Source of the DNA: Paenibacillus sp. OK003
GTDB taxonomy: Bacteria; Bacillota; Bacilli; Paenibacillales; Paenibacillaceae
Assembly: GCF_900109515.1 (NCBI RefSeq)
Contig: NZ_FOBD01000009.1
Span: forward strand, 281,026-345,025
Length of the DNA: 64,000 nt
Direction: 5' to 3'
In this document: piece by piece, positions 25,613 to 35,600 of the stretch
Layout of the letters: every line of letters begins with the position of its first letter
Position numbering within the stretch: the first letter of the stretch is position 1
Made by a program: the position numbers and the translations under genes
Notes under the pieces: generated by a model
What the model saw: the letters and a program-made list of their open reading frames with translations, nothing else
The model's database searches: none
What the model was told of the DNA's origin: nothing

Positions 25613-26395
25613 TTACCCTCTTCGTTTGTATCTCATTCTCGAATAAGCAATGCCATACAGCCCCATAACAAGTAGAATCGTAACCAGAATGTTCAACTCC
25701 CAACCACTAGCTAATGGTTGTCCAGACATGATTGAAACAGCTTTATTACTCAGACTACTAGGGAGAATCACATTCAACACAGGATTGGAATAGTTACCAA
25801 TAATCATGAGGAAGGTAGGAATAATTACGGTAATTGCAGCCGCTTGAATTTGTGTTTTAGCTACTGCACTAGCAGCCACACCCAGACTGACAACGAAAAG
25901 GAACCATAATACGTATATTAGTAAAGCTTTGATGTATAGCTCCATATCCACTGGACTATAGTAAATATTTGTGTAATAAACACCAGCATAAGACCCAATA
26001 ACAACACTTACGATCATGAGCACACTATTTGATAAAAACTTGCTGATTAAATAGTTACCTGTATTTATTGGTTTAGAGAACAAAATGTCCAAAATACCGC
26101 TTTGTTCTTCTTTGACAATACATCCCATCAGTAAAATAGCTGCAATTAATAATCCAAATTGGTTTAACTGACCAAAAACACCAGCATAAATTTCATTTCC
26201 TGTTGCGATTTGAAAATTGGGGTCGATCATCAATCCATTACTATTCCCAATCATTTCTGGTAATAGTTTCATGGTTAAAGGTTGCATGATTCCAACTCCG
26301 ATAAAAACGACTGGTAGCCATACAAGTTTGTAATCTCTGATACATTCTGTCCATTCTTTTTTTAATAAGACCAATAAATTACGCAACTGTCCCAC
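25613..26395 (-). CDS. ABC transporter permease (YxlG/LugF-like)
   Basis: The 260-residue membrane protein has six predicted hydrophobic segments (for example LVWLPVVFIGVGIMQP, FGLLIAAILLMGCIVKEE and ILVTILLVMGLYGIAY). The stretch EEQSGILDILFSKPINTGNYLISKF is the typical cytoplasmic loop of ABC-2 type permeases. It ends the operon and overlaps the ATPase gene by 17 bases. The start is GTG at 26395 or TTG at 26386, the second with AGGTGG closer to the usual distance. Partner genes and order resemble yxlEFG of B. subtilis and, from memory, lugIEF. Export of the peptide or self-protection is inferred. Confidence 0.85.
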   Translation of the reverse strand: MGQLRNLLVLLKKEWTECIRDYKLVWLPVVFIGVGIMQPLTMKLLPEMIGNSNGLMIDPNFQIATGNEIYAGVFGQLNQFGLLIAAILLMGCIVKEEQSGILDILFSKPINTGNYLISKFLSNSVLMIVSVVIGSYAGVYYTNIYYSPVDMELYIKALLIYVLWFLFVVSLGVAASAVAKTQIQAAAITVIIPTFLMIIGNYSNPVLNVILPSSLSNKAVSIMSGQPLASGWELNILVTILLVMGLYGIAYSRMRYKRRG

Positions 26396-27320
26396 CTACT
26401 AACGCCATAAAATAATCTTCCAATGAGAATGTACCCACTTCAACTTTGAAGAATTCCACCTTATACTTATTCATACTCTCTAAAACTAAATGATTCCAGC
26501 TTTGATCTTCACTCAACGATTCTAAATAAACCGAATGATTCATATCGATTACCTGATCAATGACTTCAAGCCCTTTCAAATAACTGACCCAATTTGGATT
26601 AGGTTTTTTTAGTTCTATAGATAGTGAATTTTTAGTATGTTTCTTCTGTAAATCAGCATAATAAAAATCGTCTATTTTTTTCCCATCTTTCAATATACAA
26701 AAGCGATTACAGCTTTCCTGGGCGTCACTTAAGATATGTGTTGAAAAGACGACAGTTGTGTCTTCTTTGATCACTTCAATCAAATCTAATACTTCTCTTC
26801 GACCAATTGGATCAAGTGCGGAAACCGGTTCATCCAAAATTACAAAACGCGGTTTGTGAATAACAGCTTGAGCAATCCCCAAACGTTGTCTCATTCCTCC
26901 AGAAAAACCAGTGACTTTCCTTTTTTCACTACCAACAAGTCCTACAAGTTCCAAAACTTCTGGAATCCGTCGATTGATCTCTTTATTGCTCATTCCAAAC
27001 AATTGAGAGTTGAATACCAACACCTCTTCAGCTGTCATCCAGTCATAAAAATTAGGGTATTGAGGCAAATAACCAATTAAATGTCGTTGCTTTTCAATTG
27101 ACTCACCATTTAAGAGAACCTCACCACTGTTTTCTTTTAGAATCCCGGAGACCATTCTAAGGAGGGTCGTTTTTCCAGCACCATTGGGCCCAATGAGTCC
27201 AATACAATCTCCTTTATTGATCGTTAACGAAAAGTTATCAACAGCCAGATATTCCTTGAACTTTTTAGTAAGATGGTTTAACTTTACTTCCAATTCATAA
27301 CTATCGGTGGTTGTTTGCAT
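26379..27320 (-). CDS. ABC transporter ATP-binding protein (YxlF/LugE-like)
   Basis: The 313-residue ATPase has Walker A GLIGPNGAGKTTLLR near residue 42, Q-loop GYLPQYPNFYD, signature FSGGMRQRLGIA, Walker B RFVILDEPVSALDP and switch His in VVFSTHILSDAQ. A C-terminal extension of about 90 residues follows the nucleotide-binding domain, as in drug/bacteriocin exporter ATPases. GGGAGG supports the ATG start. It sits between a PLDc_N protein gene (overlap 20 bases) and a permease gene (overlap 17 bases), so the three form one unit. Confidence 0.9.
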   Translation of the reverse strand: MQTTTDSYELEVKLNHLTKKFKEYLAVDNFSLTINKGDCIGLIGPNGAGKTTLLRMVSGILKENSGEVLLNGESIEKQRHLIGYLPQYPNFYDWMTAEEVLVFNSQLFGMSNKEINRRIPEVLELVGLVGSEKRKVTGFSGGMRQRLGIAQAVIHKPRFVILDEPVSALDPIGRREVLDLIEVIKEDTTVVFSTHILSDAQESCNRFCILKDGKKIDDFYYADLQKKHTKNSLSIELKKPNPNWVSYLKGLEVIDQVIDMNHSVYLESLSEDQSWNHLVLESMNKYKVEFFKVEVGTFSLEDYFMALVGGTVA

Positions 27321-27540
27321 GTTTCTGCTTCCTCCCGATCATAAAGTATAGAACTGGCCCAAGAAAACTAAATGCTAAAACTACAATTACCCATAAAATA
27401 GGAACAGTTCTAGCCTTCCAATTTTTTATTAAATCAATCAAGGCAATCAGTGCAAGTAAACAATGAATGATTAACAATGGCAAGATTAATTTTAATAATT
27501 CCAGTGAGATTCCAAATAGGTTTGCTAATTCCTCAGTCAT
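27301..27540 (-). CDS. small PLDc_N membrane protein (YxlE/LugI-like)
   Basis: The 79-residue protein has two membrane helices (about 14-36 and 46-68). The second ends in the PLDc_N signature FLGPVLYFMIGRKQKH, preceded by ARTVPILWVIVVLAF. Such short proteins occur next to YxlF/YxlG-type exporters; in B. subtilis YxlE is tied to sigma-Y control. From memory, LugI of the lugdunin cluster is a small accessory membrane protein for the LugEF exporter. The start has GAGAGG upstream. A role as an accessory subunit of the exporter is inferred. Confidence 0.8.
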   Translation of the reverse strand: MTEELANLFGISLELLKLILPLLIIHCLLALIALIDLIKNWKARTVPILWVIVVLAFSFLGPVLYFMIGRKQKHANNHR

Positions 27541-27627
27541 AGATACACACCTCTCTGTTTCTACTTATTTTTTATTTGAATTGATTCTCTGATTCTAGTT
27601 CGTTTCAACACAATAAACTTTACCTTT

Positions 27628-29397
27628 TCACTCATTAGATTTTTGCGATGTCTCTATGAAAGCTTCTAAAATTGTCACCTGATCACAATCATAAATGTCT
27701 AATAATTCTATTTCCACATCCATATTTTCTTCAATCCAGGTTTTTATTTTAACAAGTTGAAGAGAATCAGCACCTAAAGCAAACAATGAATCTTCAGAAG
27801 ACAGGTTCTTAATTTTTAAAACCTCTGCTAACATTTGTCTAAAAGGACTGACGTCCGTGTTACTCTCCTCTGTTTGTCTGTTCTGATTTTGTTCAGATAT
27901 TCTATCTTCGACAGATTTTTTTAACGCTTTCATATCAATCTTTCCGTTCGTTGTTAATGGGAACTCCGAAAAGCAAATCTGCATGTGAGGTATCTCATAA
28001 ATTGCAAGATGCTGTAATAGTTCTTTTCTAATTTTTGAACTGTCTAAAGCAATATTACTTTGATAGGCCAGTACCAGTTTTTGTGTTCCTTCTTGTTCCC
28101 CCAAAAGAAACATTCTATTTTCCAAGCCAAAATGCTGATGGAAAACGGAAGATATTTCACTTAAACTCACTCTGTATCCGTTAATCTTTACTCTAGAATC
28201 CATTCTTCCTGTAAACTTGATGTGCCCATCTTTATCAAATCGGCCTAAATCCCCTGTTAAGTAAAGATAACCTAATTGTTCATGTTCAATAAATGTTTCA
28301 TTTGTTTTTGATTCATCTCCGATATATCCTAAAGCAACCCCCGCGCCTGCAATTCCAATCTGGCCAACCATATCTGGTTTAGCTAGACCTAACTCTTCAT
28401 TAAGTATATAAATACGCTGATTATTCATTGGATTCCCATAAGGAATATACGGATAAGTACCCAGATTTTCTTGGGTGATTAAATGTAAAATTGACCAAAT
28501 GGAACATTCTGTTGCTCCACCTAAACTATATGTTTTACTATTCGGAAAAGTACTTAATACTTTTTTTGAAAGTTCAATTGAGACATAATCCCCACTCATC
28601 AAGCAAACCCTGAGATTGTTTCGAGCGGGATCGGATAGTTCTATTTCTTTCAGAAAATAATCGAGCACACTTGGTACAGAATTCCAAATTGTAATATTTT
28701 GTTCTTCGATGATATTTTTAATTGCTACAAAATCACGTTGATCTTCTGTAATATACAAAGCTCCTCCAACCAACGCGGCTCCAAAAATATCAAAAACGGA
28801 TAAGTCGAAATTGAAAGAAGCAAGACAAAGAAAGCGATCATTCTCATTTAATGACAAACGTTCTTTTAAGTCCCGTAACGTATTCATCACCTGGTAATGC
28901 GTCTCAACAACACCTTTGGGTAAACCTGTACTACCTGATGTAAAGATGATGTATGCGATTTGATCATCCGATTGAATTTTTGAAAGAAAGGGTACATCAA
29001 CTTCTTCTTGATGTAGCCAAGTAAGTTGATTGCCATCTAAAAGTAGACGAGCATTTGTTTTAGCTACAATATAATCAGTTCTTTCCTGCGGATAATTTGG
29101 GTCAAGGGGAATATAATAGTTTCCTGATTGCAATACGGCAAATATTTGGATCACTGTTTGAATTGACCTTCTTGCAATAATTCCTACTGGCTGATTTTCA
29201 CAAGTAATTTCTGCTGCCAATTTTGATACGCGATAATAAAGCTCTTGATATGTGATTTCCTGATCTCTATCCATAATCGCAATCTTATCCCCAAAACGCT
29301 CACTTGAATTCTTCAATAATTGATCCAATTTGAAATTTTTAAATATTTTCGATGTGTCATTGTATGCAGCAACTAGATCATAAGCCTGGATTCCCAT
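27628..29397 (-). CDS. free-standing NRPS A-T didomain, predicted cysteine-activating (LugD-like)
   Basis: Activates an amino acid as the aminoacyl-AMP and loads it on its own carrier domain. The 589 residues hold one A domain (about 20-500: IIFTSGSTGLPKG, FNFDLSVFDIFG, YLTGDLGRFD, RVKINGYRVSLSEI, LTTNGKID) and one T domain with the phosphopantetheine Ser in LFALGADSLQL. Aligned by eye to GrsA, the specificity residues are D L F N L S L I W K, against DLYNLSLIWK for cysteine domains of bacitracin/yersiniabactin-type enzymes. The GGATECSIWS segment is also cysteine-like. No C domain is present, so it should supply the starter cysteine to the C domain of the 2399-residue synthetase. GGGAGG precedes the ATG. 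Confidence 0.87.
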   Translation of the reverse strand: MGIQAYDLVAAYNDTSKIFKNFKLDQLLKNSSERFGDKIAIMDRDQEITYQELYYRVSKLAAEITCENQPVGIIARRSIQTVIQIFAVLQSGNYYIPLDPNYPQERTDYIVAKTNARLLLDGNQLTWLHQEEVDVPFLSKIQSDDQIAYIIFTSGSTGLPKGVVETHYQVMNTLRDLKERLSLNENDRFLCLASFNFDLSVFDIFGAALVGGALYITEDQRDFVAIKNIIEEQNITIWNSVPSVLDYFLKEIELSDPARNNLRVCLMSGDYVSIELSKKVLSTFPNSKTYSLGGATECSIWSILHLITQENLGTYPYIPYGNPMNNQRIYILNEELGLAKPDMVGQIGIAGAGVALGYIGDESKTNETFIEHEQLGYLYLTGDLGRFDKDGHIKFTGRMDSRVKINGYRVSLSEISSVFHQHFGLENRMFLLGEQEGTQKLVLAYQSNIALDSSKIRKELLQHLAIYEIPHMQICFSEFPLTTNGKIDMKALKKSVEDRISEQNQNRQTEESNTDVSPFRQMLAEVLKIKNLSSEDSLFALGADSLQLVKIKTWIEENMDVEIELLDIYDCDQVTILEAFIETSQKSNE

Positions 29398-29463
29398 AAG
29401 AACCTCCCACTAAAAAGTAATGTTTTCGCCTAGATTGGTTTAGAACCATATTTTTCTGAAAAG

Positions 29464-29636
29464 GCCGGTGACGGGAACAGGGCTTGGACTCGATTTTCCA
29501 AACTCTGGATAATACGTATGATCGCACAGTGGATCTCCACATCTTCCCTTGGGGTTTACCCTCCCATGTCACGCTGGGTCGTTGCCCTTACATTCCTTCG
29601 TTCTACCTGCCTAGGGGTGGAGGCCGATTCTCGCTC
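29464..29636. other. GC-rich block of unknown origin between two cluster genes
   Basis: About 54% G+C by hand count over 29461-29640, against roughly 35-42% on either side. It starts at the stop codon of the permease and ends about 65 bases before the A-T gene. It encodes nothing I recognise: a 64-codon minus-strand frame has no ribosome-binding site. It could be a mobile-element remnant (for example part of a group II intron or IS) or a structured RNA within the operon. Confidence 0.5.
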
Positions 29637-31172
29637 CTATAGATAACTGATTTTCCTGATCTTCATCGTAAGGAAAATGACGACCAGAACTTCTACTACG
29701 AACAAAGCTAAGATACTTGTTGTTCCCAAAAACAGTAGCAGCGCAGCTGACAAAGCAATCAGTCCCATGCTTATTACTGCAGTAATAATCGTCGGCATTC
29801 CTTGTTTTACTACGACCATCTCATTTGACCAGTTAAAGTTAGGGAACTTCAAATTGATAAACAGACCTACAGTCGTGATACATACCACACTTATAAACAA
29901 CAACATCGTATGAACCAGAAAATCCATCCCTCTCAATCCAAGTGCACTCCAACAAGATATTGTTGAAGCGATCAGACCAGGTATAAACAACAAGATATTC
30001 AGTAAACCTTTAGCTATGCTCAATTCAGCAACTGAGATAGGCAAACTTTGAATAATCCATACATTTTTTCCTTCGAATGAAAAACTACATGATGTCGTTG
30101 TCGTCAACGTCACACAAACTATAAAAATAACATAGTAAATAAATGAACTTGTAATCGTTAAATCAAGAGCTGCAATAGTAAAAGGTGTGAAATTCGGGAG
30201 AAGCCCAAATCCTAAGCCTAATGCTACAATCAACAATGCACAAGGAGCCAGAATGGTATTAATAACATAAGTAAATGACGAAAAATATCGGTTGATTTCT
30301 TTTTTGAAAAGAGCGGTTAATACAGGGCTAATCTCTAAGGAATAACGTTTAGCCGCAGTCGTTCTCGCTCCCATAAGCAGAACAATCTGATTATATTTTT
30401 TAACAATCACCAAACATATTAAGCTGAATAATCCGAGCACTGCGATAAAGAAAATAACTATTTTTAACCACTGGCTTCCATTCAATCCTTCGAGTAAAGA
30501 AACATTCAAAAATGAAGTGTTAATTACCCCTGATTTTGAATTGAAAGGTGAATGAGTTATATAAGCATACAGTAACGGAGCGATAAAAAGGAGCAAAGTC
30601 AAAACAGCTTCTATTAGTGTATTCTTCACTTTCAACAAGGCAACAAACCATTTAACCAATAATGAAACAACAATACTGCTCCCGATTGCAAGCAAGGGTG
30701 TAGCCACAACATAAATCGCTACCACCAATAAATTAATTAATGGGAATGGTTGAAGTAGATACAGAGGAACTTGAGCAACCAATAAAACACTGCCACAAAT
30801 AACAACTTGTACAAGCACTTGAGAAAATATATTCAGAAGCTTTGCCTGCCACTCTTCAATAGGCAAGACAAAAATTTGATCATGATCTGATCCAACCAGT
30901 ACATTTTTAACACCTGATAATACAGTCCAAATCCCTAAAACCCAAAACAATAAGGAAGATATGTACGGATTGACCATCTCTAACTGATGATCCATACTCA
31001 TTTGATAAGGTAGAGTTGCAACATAGCCTAAAACCAGGATAAACGCGGTTAGGTAACCAATATTTGTAATCATCGCATGAGTCTTCGTGGCCACATTCTT
31101 ATCCCATAGTTTTGACCATTCAAATTGATTTCTTAAGCGTACTCGGATTAATTCCAACGTATGATTATTCAT
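29637..31172 (-). CDS. large ABC transporter permease (LugH-like)
   Basis: The 511-residue polytopic protein has about ten to twelve hydrophobic segments (among them IGYLTAFILVLGYVATL, LLFWVLGIWTVLSGV, VLTLLLFIAPLLYAYIT and LSAALLLFLGTTSILALFVV). The N-terminal cytoplasmic part is basic (RVRLRNQFEWSKLWDKN). It overlaps the ATPase gene by eight bases and has GGAGGG before the ATG, so the two form one exporter. Size and pairing resemble the second exporter (LugGH) that I recall from the lugdunin cluster. Substrate is inferred from context. Confidence 0.82.
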   Translation of the reverse strand: MNNHTLELIRVRLRNQFEWSKLWDKNVATKTHAMITNIGYLTAFILVLGYVATLPYQMSMDHQLEMVNPYISSLLFWVLGIWTVLSGVKNVLVGSDHDQIFVLPIEEWQAKLLNIFSQVLVQVVICGSVLLVAQVPLYLLQPFPLINLLVVAIYVVATPLLAIGSSIVVSLLVKWFVALLKVKNTLIEAVLTLLLFIAPLLYAYITHSPFNSKSGVINTSFLNVSLLEGLNGSQWLKIVIFFIAVLGLFSLICLVIVKKYNQIVLLMGARTTAAKRYSLEISPVLTALFKKEINRYFSSFTYVINTILAPCALLIVALGLGFGLLPNFTPFTIAALDLTITSSFIYYVIFIVCVTLTTTTSCSFSFEGKNVWIIQSLPISVAELSIAKGLLNILLFIPGLIASTISCWSALGLRGMDFLVHTMLLFISVVCITTVGLFINLKFPNFNWSNEMVVVKQGMPTIITAVISMGLIALSAALLLFLGTTSILALFVVEVLVVIFLTMKIRKISYL

Positions 31173-31878
31173 GGGCAGTGACCCTCCTGAACAGTTCGCC
31201 CAATGATTCTTGAGATACCAGTTCTTTCATCAGACCGTTGACTTTCACCTCACCTTTATCAATCAACACTACTCGATTACATATTTTCTCAGCGACCTCT
31301 AAAACATGAGTAGAGTATATGATTTTTGCTCCTTCAGCTGCCCTATTTTGCAACTCTTTTGTTAAAAAGTAAGAAGCATTGGGATCTAAACCAACGAAAG
31401 GCTCATCCAAAACAATGAGATCAGGACTGTGAAGAAAGATTGAAATCAACACCAGGCGCTGCTTCATTCCATGAGAATAGTTTGAAATTAATTGACGCAA
31501 ACCTTCTTTTAAATCTAACTGCTCAGATAAATAATCAACTTCTTTTTCAAAGGTCTTCTGAGGTACACCGTACATTGATCCAATAAAATTAAGATACTCA
31601 TATCCGCGTAAATTTTCATAAACATCTGGATTATCTGGTGAGTAACCAATCATCATTTTGAATTTCTTGGGATTTTTTTGTAAATCAACATCATTAAGAA
31701 TAATCTCACCCTTATCATAAGGATGAATACCCACAATGGATTTTAATGTTGTTGTTTTCCCAGCTCCGTTTGATCCGATAAATGCACAAATATCTCCTGG
31801 TTCTATTGTTAAAGACAGATCTTGAATACCTTTTGTTGATCCCTTATAAATCTTTCTTAAGTTTTTTATAGTCAGCAT
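31165..31878 (-). CDS. ABC transporter ATP-binding protein (LugG-like)
   Basis: The 237-residue nucleotide-binding domain has Walker A FIGSNGAGKTTTLK near residue 36, Q-loop GYSPDNPDVYENL, signature YSHGMKQRLVL (SHG in place of SGG), Walker B LIVLDEPFVGLDP and switch His IIYSTHVLEVAE. GGAGG supports the ATG start. It is followed by the large permease. It is one of two exporter systems in the cluster, probably for product efflux and producer protection. Confidence 0.88.
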   Translation of the reverse strand: MLTIKNLRKIYKGSTKGIQDLSLTIEPGDICAFIGSNGAGKTTTLKSIVGIHPYDKGEIILNDVDLQKNPKKFKMMIGYSPDNPDVYENLRGYEYLNFIGSMYGVPQKTFEKEVDYLSEQLDLKEGLRQLISNYSHGMKQRLVLISIFLHSPDLIVLDEPFVGLDPNASYFLTKELQNRAAEGAKIIYSTHVLEVAEKICNRVVLIDKGEVKVNGLMKELVSQESLGELFRRVTAHE

Positions 31879-31951
31879 ACATGTCCTCCAGGTTTATTTG
31901 TAGCAACGAGTGAAAAAACACTAGTTCCTTCACTCGTTCTACAAAGCATTT

Positions 31952-32680
31952 TTAATGATCTAAAAGCAGTTTCTTCATTAAATCTGGTTGTGCTAAAAGC
32001 TGATGAATAAAAAAATGATTTCCTTTAAAGCAAACAAACTTACATTTCCCCAATGTATGATTGTCCCAGATCGTAATCGTTTCTTTGTTTACAAATCCAT
32101 CATCTTCTCCATACCAAATTTCGAGGTCTGATTTAACTTTTTCTGTCCAGCCGTTCTTGAAATATGTCCTTAAAAAGGTGAAATCCTGATTTAATACCTC
32201 TGTATACAAATCCATTAATTCTTGATTAGCCAAAACTTCTTCCAGTGTTCCACCAAGATTTTTAAAATACTGAGTCGCTTCTTTTCTAGTTAAACTTTTC
32301 CACAAATCACTTTTTCTTTTAATGCTTGGCGGAAGCTGTGCACTTAAAATCACTTTTTGGGGACGTTGTAACTTTTCTTGTTCTATATAAGCACAAAGTT
32401 CATAGGTGATATATGCGCCCATGCTATGACCAAATAGTATATATGGTCGAGCAAAATCAATCGCTTCTATTACTTCTGCTATTACAGATGACATATCAGA
32501 AAATGGTTGTGTGTGACGAAATCCTCTTCCGGGCGCTTCATACTTTACTAATTCAATTCCTTCAACTTTCTTTAAGGAATCATAACTACGTAAAGAACCT
32601 GCAGCGTAAGGTAAAGCAAGCACTTGAACAGATCCAGCTAGCTGACTAGCATTTTTCCCAAGATATTTTTCAGATACCAT
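31952..32680 (-). CDS. type II thioesterase (LugT-like)
   Basis: Alpha/beta hydrolase that removes wrong or stalled acyl groups from carrier domains and so keeps the synthetase working. The 242 residues show the nucleophile elbow ILFGHSMGAYITYEL, the opening VLALPYAAGSLRSY, the Asp in IWYGEDDGFVN and the catalytic His in FKGNHFFIHQ. The ATG at 32680 has GAGG seven bases upstream and overlaps the end of the large synthetase gene by 43 bases. The N-terminal 18 residues before VQVLALPY are longer than in most relatives, so a later start is possible. Confidence 0.92.
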   Translation of the reverse strand: MVSEKYLGKNASQLAGSVQVLALPYAAGSLRSYDSLKKVEGIELVKYEAPGRGFRHTQPFSDMSSVIAEVIEAIDFARPYILFGHSMGAYITYELCAYIEQEKLQRPQKVILSAQLPPSIKRKSDLWKSLTRKEATQYFKNLGGTLEEVLANQELMDLYTEVLNQDFTFLRTYFKNGWTEKVKSDLEIWYGEDDGFVNKETITIWDNHTLGKCKFVCFKGNHFFIHQLLAQPDLMKKLLLDH

Positions 32681-35600
32681 TCTACGACCTCATCTGTAAT
32701 TTTTTCGTTTATATACAGTTCTTCTTGAATTGATTTATCTGGAGAATTTTCAGTAATAACAGAATTCTCTTCAGGTTCATAAAAAACATTCTCCCTGAAC
32801 AATGGAACCAGTACTTTAATTTGGTTCTCATTTGAATCATATTCTGCTCTCTCTAACCATTCTTCATAAGAAACCAACATAATCTTATGTCCCAATACTT
32901 TTTCCAGTATTTTTATACATCTTCCAAACGAAATCATGCAGTTAGAAAAATAATTCACTACTTGGTTATCATTACTTGCCTCTGTACGATTGATAAGTTC
33001 TTTCACAATAAAGTCAACAGGTGTCAAATCCGTTTCAAAAGGTAAGAATTCATTGGGACAGCAACCTAATTCGGCGATTGAAACAAGCAACCTCCAGAAC
33101 AAATCTTGATCTGGAACTGAAAACGTCCGACTATTCCCAGCAATCCGCCCAACTCTGGAAACATGAATACCATCTCTGATCGCACGATAATCCCGCAAAT
33201 AATACTCGGCAAGTACTTTGCTTTTCACATAGCTGATTGGTGCTAAATCAACATCTTCAATGATATAGTGGTCATGACCAACCACAGACAAAGTAGATAC
33301 ATGATTTACTTTTTTAATACGACCTTTTTGAGCAAATGCCATGACATTGGCCAGCCCTTCTACGTTAACTTCGCAAGCTTCCTTCATAGAGGCCATAAAG
33401 TTTACATTGCCAGCACAATGATAAATTGTTGATACTTCAGTCGAAAGCATTTGATAGTCAGGTGGAGTCAAGCCAAACTTTTGTTTGGAAAGATCTCCGT
33501 TAAATACATATAATTTTTCCAAGTCCAATAGCTCTCCAACTGGTGTAATCTCTTTTAATTTAGCCAAAAGTCGCTCTGTCGCAATCCATTGATCCTGTCC
33601 ACGAACAACACAATATACTTCTTTTCCTTGTTTTAACGTTTGATAAACAATTTCACTTCCTAGTAATCCCGTTGCTCCGGTAACTAAAACCACATTATTA
33701 TCAATCACCGAACCCATATGGACTTCTGGTAATGAAAACAATTCTTCCTTAATACTATTAGTATGCTCCGAGACCAATAATTTCTCTGAATCTTTCAAAA
33801 ATTGAAGTGTAGGATTTTCAAAAAATTGAAGTACATTCAATTCATAATGGTGATCTTCTCTTAATATGAAAATCATTTTTGATAATTTCAGTGAATCGCC
33901 GCCAATTTCAAAGAAATCGTCCTCTTCACTAAAATCGGTATGTCCGAGTACATTCTCCCATACACCTTTTAATTGTTTCAAATCAGTTGGTATTGCCGAT
34001 TTATTTTGTAATGTAGACAACATCACTTTTTCAACTGCTAATGGTGAGGAAGTTTCTACTCGATCAGACCAGTCAGGTAATGTTGTAACCATTGCATGAT
34101 CGTTCTCAATCATGATCATAAGTATCGCTTCAATCCATTGACCAATAATCGACACAGAAGTTTCCTGCATAATTTCGGGATGATAAGCTATTTTATAGAT
34201 CAATTTATCTGCTAAACCAACACTTAAACTTAACAAATAATTTGATTGTTCGTTTGCTTCTATATCTTTAATCTCTTCAACACCAGCATTTGGTTCAGGA
34301 TAGTTTTCAACGACCAATAACGTTTCATACAATTCATCTTTGGGATCAAGTTTCAATCGTTGGCGCAATCCTCTTACATCTTGAGTTCCCTTATGAAGCT
34401 GACTGGTTATTTGCTGCGATTTTTCTTGAATGAAATCTTCAATTCGTTGATCCGAACTTATAGTGAAAATACTGGCAATGGTTTGAATAAATAGACCAAC
34501 TTTTGACTCAATATTTTCAACCGGACAATTCCTTCCAGAATCAACCATACCAAAAACTACTGTTTCAGTATTAGTCAATCGACATAAGACATAACCCCAG
34601 ACCGCATTCATAAGATTAGCTGTAGTAATATGCTTTCTTCGTGTATACTGCTCAATCATCTGACTGTGTTCATTAGTCAGGACAAATTGCATTTCTAAAT
34701 TTTTCACATCTGATGTATTAAACTTCGTTTTATCAGCAAACAATCGTCCCGGTTTCCCGAAATTTCCTAAGTCAATTTCTGATAGATCAACGTTATGCTT
34801 CTTATCCAACAACCATCTAACATAGCCTAGATTACTGGTTGAAATATTCTCTTCAACTGATTCTCCCCATAATTCCTTGATAATCAGTCCAACACTCCAG
34901 CCGTCGACAATCAAGTGATTAAATAACCACACAACTCTAACTTCCTGTTCGTTAAGCTGGAATAGATACAGGCCATGCAAATATTTACTACCTTCTCCTC
35001 GATACAATCGGCTGTCGTTTTCAATTCGTTTTTCTATTGTATCTTTCTGTTTGATGGAAGATTGATCCCTAAGATCATACAAATGATAAGGGAAGGCCTT
35101 CAATTCTTTATAGATCAATTGTACAAACTGATCGTCCGAAGTACGATGAATCACCGTTCGCAATGCCTCATACTTTCTTACTACTTGATTGAAACGAGCT
35201 GCTAATTCCATAATTGGAACAGTAGTTGTCCATGCAAAGTCATTCATATAACTATCAGAGGTGTCGCTAGAAGAATAGATGATTTCTTCTTGTAATGGGA
35301 ACAATGGATAAACGGTCTCTACATCAGAGTCTGCCATCAGTTCTTTGTATTCTTTTAAGCTGACGACTGCTTTACCTATAGTTTCAATATACCGATAATA
35401 CTCCGGTAAAGAATCGTGTATTGTTAACAAATTCAATTGCTCTACTGTTTTTTTATACAGTTCTGTTGATCCATTGATATTAACAATTGATATTGACAAA
35501 CGTTTCTGGTCACTAATAATATTGAGCATTGCCGGCATTGTTTTCATATTTTCAGGTGCGATATCACCTAGTCCATATTCTTTTTGCATAGCCATGACAT

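Noticed and set aside
29378..29572. 64-codon minus-strand frame in the GC-rich block
   Set aside because: It lacks a ribosome-binding site, overlaps the start of the A-T gene and has no family signature; reported as a compositional anomaly only.
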